64,000 nt of DNA, taken from Paenibacillus pasadenensis (GTDB taxonomy: Bacteria > Bacillota > Bacilli > Paenibacillales > Paenibacillaceae). Location: the NCBI RefSeq assembly GCF_023715725.1, contig NZ_JAMBOT010000011.1, positions 47,681 through 111,680 of the forward strand, given 5' to 3'. Below the pieces are notes generated by a model that was not told where the DNA came from, did no database searches, and saw only the letters and a program-made list of their open reading frames with translations. The translations under genes and the position numbers were made by a program. Positions 17,138 to 25,959 of this stretch are shown here, in pieces. Numbering within the stretch: the stretch's first letter is position 1; every line of letters begins with the position of its first letter.

Positions 17138-17869
17138 ATGTCAGATCTATCGATGGGCGGTTCCCTGGACAACCGCAAGGGGAAAGCCGTCGTTGTATTC
17201 AGCGGAGGGCAGGACAGCACGACCTGCCTGTTCTGGGCGCTGCAGCGTTTTGAGGAAGTGGAGACGGTTACGTTCCGCTACGGCCAGCGGCATGCGCTGG
17301 AGCTGGAATGCGCCGCATCGATCGCGGCGGAGCTTGGCGTCAGGCATCATGAGCTGGATATGAGCCTGCTGGGACAGCTTGCGCCGAGCTCGCTGACGAG
17401 AGCGGATGTCGCGGTGGCGGATGCTCCGGCTGAGGGCGGGCTGCCGAATTCGTTTGTGCCGGGACGCAATCTGCTTTTTTTATCTTTCGCAGCCGTGCTG
17501 GCTAAAGGAGTAGGAGCGCAGACCATTGTGACCGGCGTATGCGAGACGGATTTCAGCGGATACCCGGATTGCCGCAACGTGTTCATCCAATCGCTGAACG
17601 TATCGATTAATTTGGCGATGGACAATCCGTTTGTCATCGAGACGCCGCTCATGTGGCTCGATAAGGAGCAGACATGGGAGCTTGCCGACCGCCTTGGCGC
17701 GTTTGAGTTTGTGCGTGAGCGGACGCTGACCTGTTATAACGGAATTCAGGCGGACGGCTGCGGCGATTGCCCGGCGTGCAAGCTGCGGCGCAGCGGGCTG
17801 GAGCGGTATTTGGCGCGGCGCGGGGCGGATGCGGCTAGGGCAGCGTTCGGGACGGGAGGCGGACAATGA
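17138..17869 (+). CDS. queC: 7-cyano-7-deazaguanine synthase QueC
   Basis: The 243-residue enzyme has the PP-loop ATP-binding motif FSGGQDSTT at residues 21-29, RYGQRH, and the C-terminal zinc cluster CYNGIQADGCGDCPACKLRR with the four expected Cys. It converts 7-carboxy-7-deazaguanine plus ammonia and ATP to preQ0 in the queuosine pathway. GGAGAAGG precedes ATG 17138; an upstream in-frame ATG at 17111 lacks a ribosome site. The stop overlaps the queD start (ATGA at 17866-17869). Regulation is by the preQ1-I riboswitch upstream. Confidence 0.97.
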   Translation: MSDLSMGGSLDNRKGKAVVVFSGGQDSTTCLFWALQRFEEVETVTFRYGQRHALELECAASIAAELGVRHHELDMSLLGQLAPSSLTRADVAVADAPAEGGLPNSFVPGRNLLFLSFAAVLAKGVGAQTIVTGVCETDFSGYPDCRNVFIQSLNVSINLAMDNPFVIETPLMWLDKEQTWELADRLGAFEFVRERTLTCYNGIQADGCGDCPACKLRRSGLERYLARRGADAARAAFGTGGGQ

Positions 17870-18315
17870 TGCAGCAGATGTATCCGGCGCCTCCTGATCA
17901 TAACTACCGGTTTGAGCTGAACAAGGAGTTTCATTTTGCAGCCGCTCATTACATCCCGGCCGAAGAGGCGGGCAGCTGCAGCCGCGTGCATGGTCATACG
18001 TATTATTGCAACGTCACCGTTGGCGGCGACGAGCTGGACAGCTGCGGCTTTCTGGTCAATTTTTCAGAGGTCAAAAGACTGGTCCGGGACCGTTTCGACC
18101 ATCGCCTGCTCAACGATGACGAACGGTTTGGCGCAGGTTCCTCCGAGCTTGATCCGCAGCAGTTTCCGACGACTGAAGTCGTCGCGCGCACGGTATGGGA
18201 GCTCGTGCAGGAGGAGCTGGACCGGCGCAGCAACGGCGCCCGCTGCTTGCAGGTGTTCCTGCGGGAAACGCCGACCAGTTATGTCATTTACCGTCCGGAG
18301 GCCAGCCGTGTTTAG
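17866..18315 (+). CDS. queD: 6-carboxy-5,6,7,8-tetrahydropterin synthase QueD
   Basis: The 149-residue protein shows the zinc-binding and catalytic motifs of QueD: FHFAAAHY (first His), SCSRVHGHTY (catalytic Cys and two His), FDHRLLND and PTTEVVARTVWE. It turns dihydroneopterin triphosphate into 6-carboxytetrahydropterin, two steps before QueC. Translation is coupled to queC by a 4-base overlap, and the 3' end overlaps the preferred queE start by 8 bases. Confidence 0.96.
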   Translation: MMQQMYPAPPDHNYRFELNKEFHFAAAHYIPAEEAGSCSRVHGHTYYCNVTVGGDELDSCGFLVNFSEVKRLVRDRFDHRLLNDDERFGAGSSELDPQQFPTTEVVARTVWELVQEELDRRSNGARCLQVFLRETPTSYVIYRPEASRV

Positions 18316-19303
18316 CGGGGGGATGATTGGGTCCGGGACTGTATATGCGGAGCGTCAGGACGGCGGTCATAAGGCTGGAGAAGCAGGTCAGGGCATCGTT
18401 GATGAGGCTGTTAGGCAGGATCCACGCGGTATTGGCGAAGCGCGTAGAATAGGCGGTATGGGCGGCATGATGCATACGGCGGAAAGCTCAATGTCACCGG
18501 CTGCGCCCCGGCGGACCCGCATCCCGGTGTTAGAGGTGTTCGGGCCGACCGTTCAGGGAGAGGGCATGGTCATCGGCGTCAAAACGATGTTTGTCCGTAC
18601 GGCTGGCTGTGATTACAGCTGCTCCTGGTGCGATTCGGCGTTCACCTGGGACGGCAGCGCCAAGGACGATATCGAATGGCTGGAGCCGGAGACGGTGCTG
18701 GAGCAGCTGCGGGATCTTTCGGGCGGAGAATGGCCGGGCCATGTGACGCTGTCGGGCGGCAACCCGGCGCTGCTGCCGCAGCTGGGCGGGCTCATCTCGC
18801 TGCTGCAAAGCGGCGGAACGGTTGTAGCGCTGGAAACCCAGGGCAGCCGCTGGCAGGACTGGTTTCTGAACGTGGACGAGCTGACGCTCTCGCCGAAACC
18901 GCCGAGCTCCGGCATGAAGACGGATTGGACTGCGCTGGAGCGAATCGTAGCCCGGCTTATGGAAGCGGGACGAACGCCAAGCCTGAAGGTTGTCGTTATG
19001 GAACCGGCTGGCGGGCGGGAGGCTGCTGGAGACGGCAAAAAAGCCGAGCCTGACGAACCAGGCTCGGCCGATGAGGATCTTGAGTTTGCGATGGAGGTGC
19101 ACAGCCGGTTTCCGGCGGTGCCGATGTTCCTGCAGGCCGGCAACGACCGGCTGGAGGAGCCGGATGCCGCCGCGCTGCGCGAGCATTTGGCCGCCCGTTA
19201 CGAACGGCTTGTCGACTCCGTCATGGCGGACGCCCGCTGGCGCCGGGTTCGCGTGCTGCCGCAGCTGCATGCATGGCTGTGGGGCAACAAACGCGGCGTT
19301 TGA
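18308..19303 (+). CDS. queE: 7-carboxy-7-deazaguanine synthase QueE (radical SAM)
   Basis: The radical-SAM motif CDYSCSWCDS (CX3CX2C) follows the typical VFGPTVQGEGMVIG opening, and HVTLSGGNPALL supplies the glycine-rich SAM-binding strand. QueE rearranges carboxytetrahydropterin to 7-carboxy-7-deazaguanine. The start is uncertain. GTG 18308 has GGAGG at 6 bases and overlaps queD, giving 331 residues, but the family domain only begins near residue 72, so internal ATGs at 18323, 18458 or 18467 are possible; 18458 gives about 281 residues. A charged insert (about 235-265, GGREAAGDGKKAEPDEPGS) also lengthens it against the usual 240-residue protein. Confidence 0.93.
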   Translation: MFSGGMIGSGTVYAERQDGGHKAGEAGQGIVDEAVRQDPRGIGEARRIGGMGGMMHTAESSMSPAAPRRTRIPVLEVFGPTVQGEGMVIGVKTMFVRTAGCDYSCSWCDSAFTWDGSAKDDIEWLEPETVLEQLRDLSGGEWPGHVTLSGGNPALLPQLGGLISLLQSGGTVVALETQGSRWQDWFLNVDELTLSPKPPSSGMKTDWTALERIVARLMEAGRTPSLKVVVMEPAGGREAAGDGKKAEPDEPGSADEDLEFAMEVHSRFPAVPMFLQAGNDRLEEPDAAALREHLAARYERLVDSVMADARWRRVRVLPQLHAWLWGNKRGV

Positions 19304-19337
19304 GCCGAAGAAAGTTGGACATTTTTTAACTGGCGTT

Positions 19338-20828
19338 CTATGAACTGGCGTCCTTCGGCCCGGACACCCGGAAGACATAACCGAAGTCGCCCACTTTTAC
19401 AGGAGCGCCATAGTCTTTGACCCAGGTGCTGTAAAAGCTGCTGGAGGCATTTTTGCGGGTAACGATAATATAATCCGGTTTGTTTGCTTTGGCCAGATCG
19501 GTCACATATACAGGGAAGCCGTGCATGGATTGCTCAAAGGCGGTCCAGCCAAAGACGGTTTTGGTTTGATCCGTTATAAAGGGGTCCTGCCTGCCGTCGG
19601 ACAGCACATTGCCGCCCCGGAACATCACATAGCCGGAAGAGCCGTACAGCGTCATGACTTTGGGACGTCCAGGCCCTTTGAATTCCTGCAAAATATAGTC
19701 CATTTCCTTAACCGGATATTTGAACGAATTGGGCTGCGGCGTGTGCTGGAAGTTGTAAACGGTGTTCACAGCCAATCCAACGACAAGCCCGGCGATTAGC
19801 GGCGCGGCGTTCATTTTCAGACGGAAGCGGCGCAGCACCGGAACATCCTCGATGACGACCGCTGCAAAATACAGCACGAACAGCCACATGAACAGATGGT
19901 ACTTATAGTTGGACACGCCCAGGAAAAAGATGCCGAGCATGAACTCAAAACGGAAAAACCGTTTGCGGATGCTGAACGGCAGCAAAGCGACAAACGTAAG
20001 CAGCATCAAGGTAGCGGTCAGATTGCCCATGCTGTTGAACTGGATTGCTTTCCATTCGTTAATCATCAGATTAAAGTTGTCCTGGGTGACTGTCAAAATA
20101 AACAGCACGCCTTTTGCACCTGCTACGTTGAGCAGCCCTGCCCCGATGACCGTCAGCACGACTGTCAGCCAGCGCCAGCCGATGCGGCGGGTGAACAGCT
20201 TGCGGGTGAACAGCGACTCCAGCAGCGCCATGCCCATGAACACGACGATAACCGGCCAGACGCCGGAGTGGAAGTTCGCGATGAGCAGTGAAATAAGCGG
20301 CAGCAGCACCATGTAGCGCGCAGCGGGTTTCATTTGGAATTCCCGCAGGAACACAAAAAACCAGACGATCAGAAAAGCGGAGATCATTTGCGGACGGGTC
20401 GTAAAATAAATCTCGTAGATGCCCCAGATGACCGGCAGCAGCATAAGCGTCAGGATAGCCTCGCGGCCGCGCGAGTCGAGGCCGAGCTCCTTGCGCGATA
20501 CCTGCATCATGCGGTAAAGACCCAGCGACAGCACGAGCAGGCAGACGGCGGTAAGCAAATAAGTGCCGGCCCAGCCAAACGCCCGGTACAGCAAGGCGAT
20601 AACAAGCTGAAAGCCCAGTTCATGCGGCACGTAAGGCAAGGTGTCGTCTCCAAAAAACGTATGGATGGCGGTATGAGGGGCTTTTCCGGTGTCGAGCATG
20701 TGGCTGCCAACCTCAATATGCCAAAACGTATCCGGATCCTGGTAGGACTCCGACGGCGGCATCGTGAACACAACGACGCATAGAACGATAATAGCGAGAG
20801 CCGCAGCAGCGGCGAAACGGATTTTCAT
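19338..20828 (-). CDS. Polytopic membrane protein of unknown function
   Basis: The 496-residue product has a short N-terminal span, a loop with QDPDTFWHIEVGSHMLDTGKAPHT, and then about ten further hydrophobic segments, ending in a soluble domain of about 110 residues (residues 385-496). The acidic first loop with DPDTFWH followed by many spans resembles the layout of GT-C-type, lipid-linked glycosyltransferases, but I see no motif that settles this. ATG 20828 is preceded by AAGGAG. It is transcribed against the que genes and separates queE from queF; a link to queuosine is not supported by the sequence. Confidence 0.75.
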   Translation of the reverse strand: MKIRFAAAAALAIIVLCVVVFTMPPSESYQDPDTFWHIEVGSHMLDTGKAPHTAIHTFFGDDTLPYVPHELGFQLVIALLYRAFGWAGTYLLTAVCLLVLSLGLYRMMQVSRKELGLDSRGREAILTLMLLPVIWGIYEIYFTTRPQMISAFLIVWFFVFLREFQMKPAARYMVLLPLISLLIANFHSGVWPVIVVFMGMALLESLFTRKLFTRRIGWRWLTVVLTVIGAGLLNVAGAKGVLFILTVTQDNFNLMINEWKAIQFNSMGNLTATLMLLTFVALLPFSIRKRFFRFEFMLGIFFLGVSNYKYHLFMWLFVLYFAAVVIEDVPVLRRFRLKMNAAPLIAGLVVGLAVNTVYNFQHTPQPNSFKYPVKEMDYILQEFKGPGRPKVMTLYGSSGYVMFRGGNVLSDGRQDPFITDQTKTVFGWTAFEQSMHGFPVYVTDLAKANKPDYIIVTRKNASSSFYSTWVKDYGAPVKVGDFGYVFRVSGPKDASS

Positions 20829-21053
20829 CGGCTTGCTCCTTGCAGGCTTGATAGGGAATTGCGAAATTATCGGTTGCGGACTCGATCGGAAGGGCAGGCA
20901 TGTCCAGCCGCAACCTTTATTATAGGATGCCGGACAGGCTTCCACAATTAAAAGCGGCAGAACGCTATTTTGCGGGAATAGCAGCAGCAGGAACAGCAGC
21001 TACTGCAGCAAGTGCAGGAACAAACCATTCAATATTGAAGGAGATCGAATGTA

Positions 21054-21557
21054 ATGAGCAACCAAGGCAGAAACTCCGAGGAGCTGAGCGGCGTCACGCT
21101 GCTGGGAAATCAGGGGACTCAATACCCCGTTACTTACGCGCCGGAGGTGCTGGAAAGCTTCGTCAACAAACATCCCGGACGCGATTACCGCGTCAAATTC
21201 AACTGCCCGGAATTTACAAGCCTGTGCCCGATGACGGGACAGCCGGATTTTGCAACAATCTATATCGCTTATATTCCGGATCAGCTCATGGTCGAAAGCA
21301 AGTCGCTCAAGCTGTACCTGTTCAGCTTCCGCAATCACGGCGATTTCCATGAGGACTGCATGAACATTATTATGAACGATCTGATCAAGCTGATGGAGCC
21401 TAAGTTCATCGAGGTATGGGGCAAATTCACGCCGCGCGGCGGCATCTCGATCGATCCGTACTGCAACTGGGGACGCCCCGGCACGAAGTATGAGCAGATG
21501 GCTGAGTATCGCTTGATGAATCTGGATCTGTATCCGGAGAAGATTGACAACCGCTAA
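21054..21557 (+). CDS. queF: NADPH-dependent 7-cyano-7-deazaguanine reductase QueF
   Basis: The 167-residue protein is a short, unimodular QueF. It carries the active-site Cys in EFTSLCPMTGQPD (with the catalytic Asp at the end of that block), the QueF signature ESKSLKLYLFSFRNHGDFHE and the end block PRGGISIDPYCNWGRPG. It reduces preQ0 to preQ1 with NADPH, the ligand of the riboswitch at 16852. AAGGAG lies 11 bases before ATG 21054. It has its own 225-bp upstream region without a preQ1 aptamer that I can see, although the other que genes are riboswitch-controlled. Confidence 0.97.
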   Translation: MSNQGRNSEELSGVTLLGNQGTQYPVTYAPEVLESFVNKHPGRDYRVKFNCPEFTSLCPMTGQPDFATIYIAYIPDQLMVESKSLKLYLFSFRNHGDFHEDCMNIIMNDLIKLMEPKFIEVWGKFTPRGGISIDPYCNWGRPGTKYEQMAEYRLMNLDLYPEKIDNR

Positions 21558-21565
21558 TTAGTGTT

Positions 21566-21615
21566 AAAAATCCCCTCGCCATGTGCGCGTGACGCGCTGG
21601 GCGAGGGGATTTTTT
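21566..21615 (+). terminator. queF terminator
   Basis: AAAAATCCCCTCGCC (21566-21580) pairs with GGCGAGGGGATTTTT (21600-21614), loop of 19 bases, T-run on the plus strand. Confidence 0.88.
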
Positions 21616-21672
21616 GCGCGCAGGGATGTCGGGAGGGCGCGGTTGGTACGATTTTTAGATTCCGCGGAGTAA

Positions 21673-22160
21673 AAGTAAGGGCGCTAAACGCCCTTAAGTG
21701 CTGGTGGAACAGGTTAAAGTGAAGAAATAAGGCCTAAAACGGCCTTATTTGCAAGCAGAACAGGTGAAAGCGGAGAAATAAGGCCTAAAACGGCCTTATT
21801 TGCAAGCAGAACAGTCGAAAGTGAAGAAATAAGGCCTAAAACGGCCTTATTTGCAAGCATAACAGGTGGAAGCGGAGAAATAAGGCCTAAAACGGTCTTA
21901 TTTGCAGGCATAACAGGTTAAAGTGAATAAATAAGGCCTGAAATGGTCTTATTTGCAAGCATAACAGGTGAAAGTGAATAAATAAGGCCTAAACCGGCCT
22001 TATTTGCAAGCATAACAGGTGAAAGTGAATAAATAAGGCCTGAAATGGTCTTATTTGCAAGCATAACAGGTGAAAGCGGAGAAATAAGGCCTAAAACGGC
22101 CTTATTTGCAAGCATAACAGGTGAAAGTGGAGAAATAAGGCCTAAAACGGCCTTATTTCT
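21673..22160. repeat. Tandem array, 51-bp period, palindrome plus spacer (about ten units)
   Basis: Nine units begin at 21725, 21776, 21827, 21878, 21929, 21980, 22031, 22082 and 22133, each exactly 51 bp apart, with a degenerate tenth at 21673. A unit is a 26-bp palindrome (AAATAAGGCC, 6-base loop such as TAAAAC, GGCCTTATTT) followed by a 25-bp spacer of the type GCAAGCATAACAGGTGAAAG. Changes in some stems (GGTCTTATTT) are not always compensated. It fills the gap between convergent queF and the amino-acid permease gene and contains no gene. The spacers are near-identical, unlike CRISPR spacers. Confidence 0.95.
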
Positions 22161-22269
22161 TCGGGTAAGGGCTTGCTGGCGCACATCCAGCAAATCACCG
22201 CATTATTCGCTTTCCTGTCTGCAATGAGATGGCATATCGCTCTGCTGCTCAACAATGAGATGGCAATTT

Positions 22270-22391
22270 GCTCTATTCCTCTACTATAGAGCATCATTCA
22301 CTCTTCTCTACTGCATTAACCGAGCATCCCGCTCTATTCCTCTACTGTAGAGCATCATTCACTCTTTCCCCTGCATTGACCAAGCAACCCG
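22270..22391. repeat. 61-bp direct repeat, two copies
   Basis: A block starting CTCTATTCCTCTACTATAGA at 22271 recurs at 22332 with TATAG changed to TGTAG; the copies share the following GCATCATTCACTCTT and CTGCATT. Each has a small TCTA/TAGA inverted element. It ends just before the permease stop codon. Confidence 0.75.
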
Positions 22392-22392
22392 C

Positions 22393-23838
22393 CTACTCCT
22401 CCGCGTCGAGCTTGCAATCCTCCAGCTTGAGCAGCTTTGTTTTGTGCTTCCACTTGTGGCCGAGCCAAATCGCGAGGAACAGCGGCAGGCCGAAGTAGGA
22501 GGCGGCAATGTACATCCAGTCCACTTTGCCGCCGCTGACGCCGCCGATGAACTGGCCGATGATGACCAGGGCGCAAAGCGCCATAGCGAGCAGCGGGCCG
22601 AACGGGAACCATTTTGCGCGGTAAGGCAGCTCATCCAGCGAACGGCCCTGGACCGCCCAAGCACGGCGGAAACGGTAATGGCTGATCGCTATGCCGAGCC
22701 AGACGATGAAGCCGGTCATGCCGGAGGCGTTCAGCAGCCACGTATACACAACCCCGTCGCCAAAAAATGAAGCGAAGAAAGCCAGCAAGCCAAACGCGCT
22801 CGTCACGAGCAGAGCAGGAACCGGGATGCCGCGTTTATTCAGCCGGGCGAGCACGCGCGGCGCTTTGCCTTCCTTGGCAAGCACGTACAGCATCCGCGTG
22901 GATGCGTACAGGCCGGAGTTGCCCGCCGAAAGCAGCGACGTCAAAATGACGGCGTTCATGACGGAAGCCGCGATGCTCAGGCCGGCTTTTTCAAACACGA
23001 TTGTGAACGGGCTCGTCGCAATTTCACCGCTGGCAAGCTCCTCCGTCGTATGCGGAATCAGCAGGCCGATGACCAGGATGGCGAGCATATAGAACAGTAG
23101 GATGCGCCAGAAAATAGTGCGGATCGCGCGCGGCACGTTGCGGCGAGGGTTCTCGCTCTCGCCTGCGGCGACGCCGACAAGCTCCGTTCCCTGGAACGAG
23201 AAGCCTGCAGCCATAAACACGCCGAGCACGGCCAGGATGCCAAACGGGAACGGGTTGTCCGTCAGATTGGCAAAGCCGGTGCTCTCGATGCCGTCTCCGC
23301 GCCAGATTCCAAGCACCATCAGCAGGCCGATGATGATAAACACGATGACGGTTACGATTTTAATCATGGCGAACCAGAATTCTGATTCTCCGTAACTGCG
23401 CACCGACAGCAGATTCAGGGCGATCAGCAGCAGCAGAAACAGGCCGGACCACAGCGCGGAAGAGCTATTCGGCAGCCAGAACTTCAAAATCAGAGTGGCG
23501 GCGGCCAGCTCCGCGGCAAGCGTGATAGCCCAATTGTACCAATAGTTCCAGCCGATGGCGAAGCCAAAGCTCGGTTCCACAAAACGGCTCGCATACGTGC
23601 TGAACGTGCCGGAAACGGGCATATGGGTCGCCATTTCACCGAGGCTGGTCATGAGGAAGTACACCATGATGCCGATTAGCCCATAGGCCAGCAGCGCGCC
23701 GCCGGGACCTGCATTGTAGATCGCCCCGCCGCTGGCGAGGAAGAGGCCGGTTCCGATCGATCCGCCGAGAGAGATCATCGTTAAATGTCTTGCTTTAAGC
23801 CCGCGTCGCAGGCTGGTTTCAGCTTTGTTTTGTTTCAA
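22393..23838 (-). CDS. Amino-acid permease, APC superfamily (LysP/YvsH-like)
   Basis: The 481-residue protein has 12 predicted spans. The N-terminal block LKARHLTMISLGGSIGTGLFLASG and GPGGALLAYGLIGIMVYFLMTSLGEMA is the signature of the amino-acid transporter group, and AAGESENPRRNVPRAIRTIFWR is the typical loop before span 7. LysP-like lysine permeases are the nearest recalled relatives, but substrate is not certain. The start appears to be TTG 23838 (GGAG 11 bases upstream); no ATG exists before the conserved region except the Met within it. Confidence 0.88.
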   Translation of the reverse strand: MKQNKAETSLRRGLKARHLTMISLGGSIGTGLFLASGGAIYNAGPGGALLAYGLIGIMVYFLMTSLGEMATHMPVSGTFSTYASRFVEPSFGFAIGWNYWYNWAITLAAELAAATLILKFWLPNSSSALWSGLFLLLLIALNLLSVRSYGESEFWFAMIKIVTVIVFIIIGLLMVLGIWRGDGIESTGFANLTDNPFPFGILAVLGVFMAAGFSFQGTELVGVAAGESENPRRNVPRAIRTIFWRILLFYMLAILVIGLLIPHTTEELASGEIATSPFTIVFEKAGLSIAASVMNAVILTSLLSAGNSGLYASTRMLYVLAKEGKAPRVLARLNKRGIPVPALLVTSAFGLLAFFASFFGDGVVYTWLLNASGMTGFIVWLGIAISHYRFRRAWAVQGRSLDELPYRAKWFPFGPLLAMALCALVIIGQFIGGVSGGKVDWMYIAASYFGLPLFLAIWLGHKWKHKTKLLKLEDCKLDAEE

Positions 23839-24164
23839 AGGGAAAGCACACTCCGTTTCATTCTTTTCGTTGGTGCGGCTTTACTCAGATGCCGCAATGA
23901 CGCAACTTTTCCATATTAGGCGACATCGCGCCAGAGCTCAAGCGTAATTCCTCCCAATTTTGCATCCGGCATGAAAAAGGCTGTTATTTGCGCCCTGCAC
24001 GCATAAAAACAAGCTGACCAAATAGATGGCCTTGTTTCCAGTCTGACATCGGGATGTAACCGGTCTGTTACGATCTGTAGAGCGGCCCCTTCTATAATAA
24101 GGTGACACTGATCATCTAGAGGGGCTGAACAAGATGTTGATTTACGGATTAAAAGGAAATTCTT
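23839..24164. promoter_or_regulatory. Divergent intergenic region with a possible promoter for the acyltransferase
   Basis: This 326-bp gap separates the divergent permease and acyltransferase genes. TATAAT at 24093-24098 on the plus strand is a good -10 candidate 66 bases before the acyltransferase start; the best -35 (TTACGA) is spaced 19 bases away, so the call is weak. No other element was recognised. Confidence 0.4.
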
Positions 24165-25895
24165 ATGCCTAAGCCGATAGATTCTCGATTCCGCTATATG
24201 CCGGGGCTGGATGGGTTACGGGCTATCGCTGTGCTTGCCGTTGTTGCCTATCATTTAAACATAAAGACAGTGCCGGGCGGATTGCTGGGAGTGACACTAT
24301 TTTTTGTCCTGTCCGGTTACTTGATTACCGATATTCTGATGAAACAGCTGGAGAGGCAAAAGAAACCTGATATTCGAACCTTCTTAATCCGCCGCGCAAG
24401 AAGACTGCTGCCCGCCATGCTCCTTATGCTCGCTATCGTCTCTTTTTGCCTATTGATCAGCGACGTTCCCCGCCTCGTTTCCTTATTAGGCGAGATCGGC
24501 TCCGCTTTGCTTTATTTATATAATTGGCATCTCATTACAAAAGAAGTCTCTTATTTCGAAAGCTTCGGCCCCCCTTCTCCATTTGGTCATTTATGGTCGC
24601 TTGCCGTTGAAGAACAGTTTTATTTGTTCTGGCCCTTCATTCTCGCGGTTGCGGTCCGTCTTGCGTCCAGACGCGGCAAGCTGGCGACGGGGCTGCTGGC
24701 GGGGGCAATGCTGTCCGCGCTGCTTATGGTTTTGTTGTACAAATCGGGCTCGGACCCGAGCCGGGTTTATTACGGTACGGATACAAGAGCGTTTGCCCTG
24801 CTGATCGGCGCTGCGCTGGCGGTCGTGTGGCCAAGCTGGAAGCTGACCCGAACGGTCTCGGAAAGAAGCCGCAGAATATTGGATGGAGCCGGAGTGGCGG
24901 GGCTGCTGATTATTGGCTTCATGATGGCCCGGGTCGGGGAATACGATAGTTTCCTTTATCGCGGCGGAATGGTTCTTTTTGCTCTCGCTGCTGCTGCTGT
25001 TGTGGCCGTGCTTGCCCATCCCGCGAACCGGCTGGCCCGCTTTGTCGGCATTAAGCCGTTGAAATGGATCGGCGTTCGCTCTTACGGCATTTATTTGTAC
25101 CATTATCCCGTTATTGTTCTAACTACTCCTCTCCTAGAAAGAGTAGAGTTCAACCCTCTGCGCGCGTTATTTCAGATTGTGCTGACAGCTGCGCTCACGG
25201 AGCTGTCATGGCGGTATCTCGAGGAGCCTATACGGAAAGGTGGATTTATTCCCTATATGAACAATTTCATGAGGCAAGTGAAGGATAGAAGTATTAGAAG
25301 CAAGCTGGTCAGGGCGGTTGTTTCTTTTGCGGCAGTCATTCTTATTTTGACCACAGTGGCCTGCATGAACAATACAGGCCAGCCATCGGTGAACTCTTTA
25401 AAAAATGTTCAAACAAGCGGCTCCGGCCAGCTTCCCGAAGGGGGGCTTACGGCGATCGGAGATTCCGTTATTTTGGGGGTCGCCTCCGGATTGGAAAAGA
25501 GGCTGCCGGGCATCGTTATTGACGGCGAGGTGGGCAGGCAATTGTCGCATTCAGTCGACGTAGTGGAAGGACTGAAAAGCAGCGGCAGGCTGGGTGATAC
25601 CGTCATTGTCCAGCTAGGAACAAACGGAATCTTTTCCATGAAGCAGCTGGAGGCGCTATTGGAAGCGATTGGCCCGGAACGGCAAATTCTGCTCGTAAAT
25701 ACTAGAGTTCCGCGTGATTGGCAGGATAAGGTGAACGAGACGCTCGCGAAGGCGGCGGACATGGCGGACAATGTGAAGCTGGTCGATTGGTATGCCGCGA
25801 GTGAAGGCTTCGACGATATTTTTGCCAAGGACGGCGTGCATTTTAACCAGAAAGGAATTGATATGTACGTAAATCTGCTGGTTGAATCTCTATAA
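24165..25895 (+). CDS. OatA-like membrane O-acetyltransferase (acyltransferase 3 plus SGNH)
   Basis: The 576-residue protein joins an acyltransferase-3 membrane domain (residues 10-375, about ten spans, with the catalytic His in AVVAYH and the RRARRLLPAM and FGHLWSLAVEEQFYLFWP motifs) to an extracellular SGNH-hydrolase-like domain (about 420-576, with AIGDSVILG, VQLGTNG and the C-terminal DGVHFNQKG). This is the plan of OatA, which passes acetyl groups across the membrane and O-acetylates MurNAc in peptidoglycan, giving lysozyme resistance. Other surface polymers are possible targets. AAAGGAAA precedes ATG 24165. Monocistronic, with its own terminator. Confidence 0.9.
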   Translation: MPKPIDSRFRYMPGLDGLRAIAVLAVVAYHLNIKTVPGGLLGVTLFFVLSGYLITDILMKQLERQKKPDIRTFLIRRARRLLPAMLLMLAIVSFCLLISDVPRLVSLLGEIGSALLYLYNWHLITKEVSYFESFGPPSPFGHLWSLAVEEQFYLFWPFILAVAVRLASRRGKLATGLLAGAMLSALLMVLLYKSGSDPSRVYYGTDTRAFALLIGAALAVVWPSWKLTRTVSERSRRILDGAGVAGLLIIGFMMARVGEYDSFLYRGGMVLFALAAAAVVAVLAHPANRLARFVGIKPLKWIGVRSYGIYLYHYPVIVLTTPLLERVEFNPLRALFQIVLTAALTELSWRYLEEPIRKGGFIPYMNNFMRQVKDRSIRSKLVRAVVSFAAVILILTTVACMNNTGQPSVNSLKNVQTSGSGQLPEGGLTAIGDSVILGVASGLEKRLPGIVIDGEVGRQLSHSVDVVEGLKSSGRLGDTVIVQLGTNGIFSMKQLEALLEAIGPERQILLVNTRVPRDWQDKVNETLAKAADMADNVKLVDWYAASEGFDDIFAKDGVHFNQKGIDMYVNLLVESL

Positions 25896-25896
25896 C

Positions 25897-25946
25897 AAAC
25901 GGCGCTCGTTTCCCCAACGCAATAAGGGAGCGAGCGCCGTTTCTTT
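25897..25946. terminator. Terminator between convergent acyltransferase and protease genes
   Basis: AAACGGCGCTCG (from 25898) pairs with CGAGCGCCGTTT (to about 25942) around a loop of about 20 bases, followed on the plus strand by CTTTTG. It can serve both converging genes. Confidence 0.8.
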
Positions 25947-25959
25947 TGCAAAATGGAAG

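Noticed and set aside
20829..21053. preQ1 riboswitch upstream of queF
   Set aside because: I looked for the AGAGG/CCTCT stem and the AAAAAACTA tail on both strands and did not find them.
21673..22160. CRISPR array
   Set aside because: Regular spacing is suggestive, but the spacers are almost identical to each other, the unit is itself palindromic, and no cas gene is present.
21714..22193. Minus-strand ORFs encoding repetitive LISPLSPVMLANKAVLG-type peptides
   Set aside because: They arise because the 51-bp repeat period is a multiple of three; they have no ribosome site and follow the array exactly.
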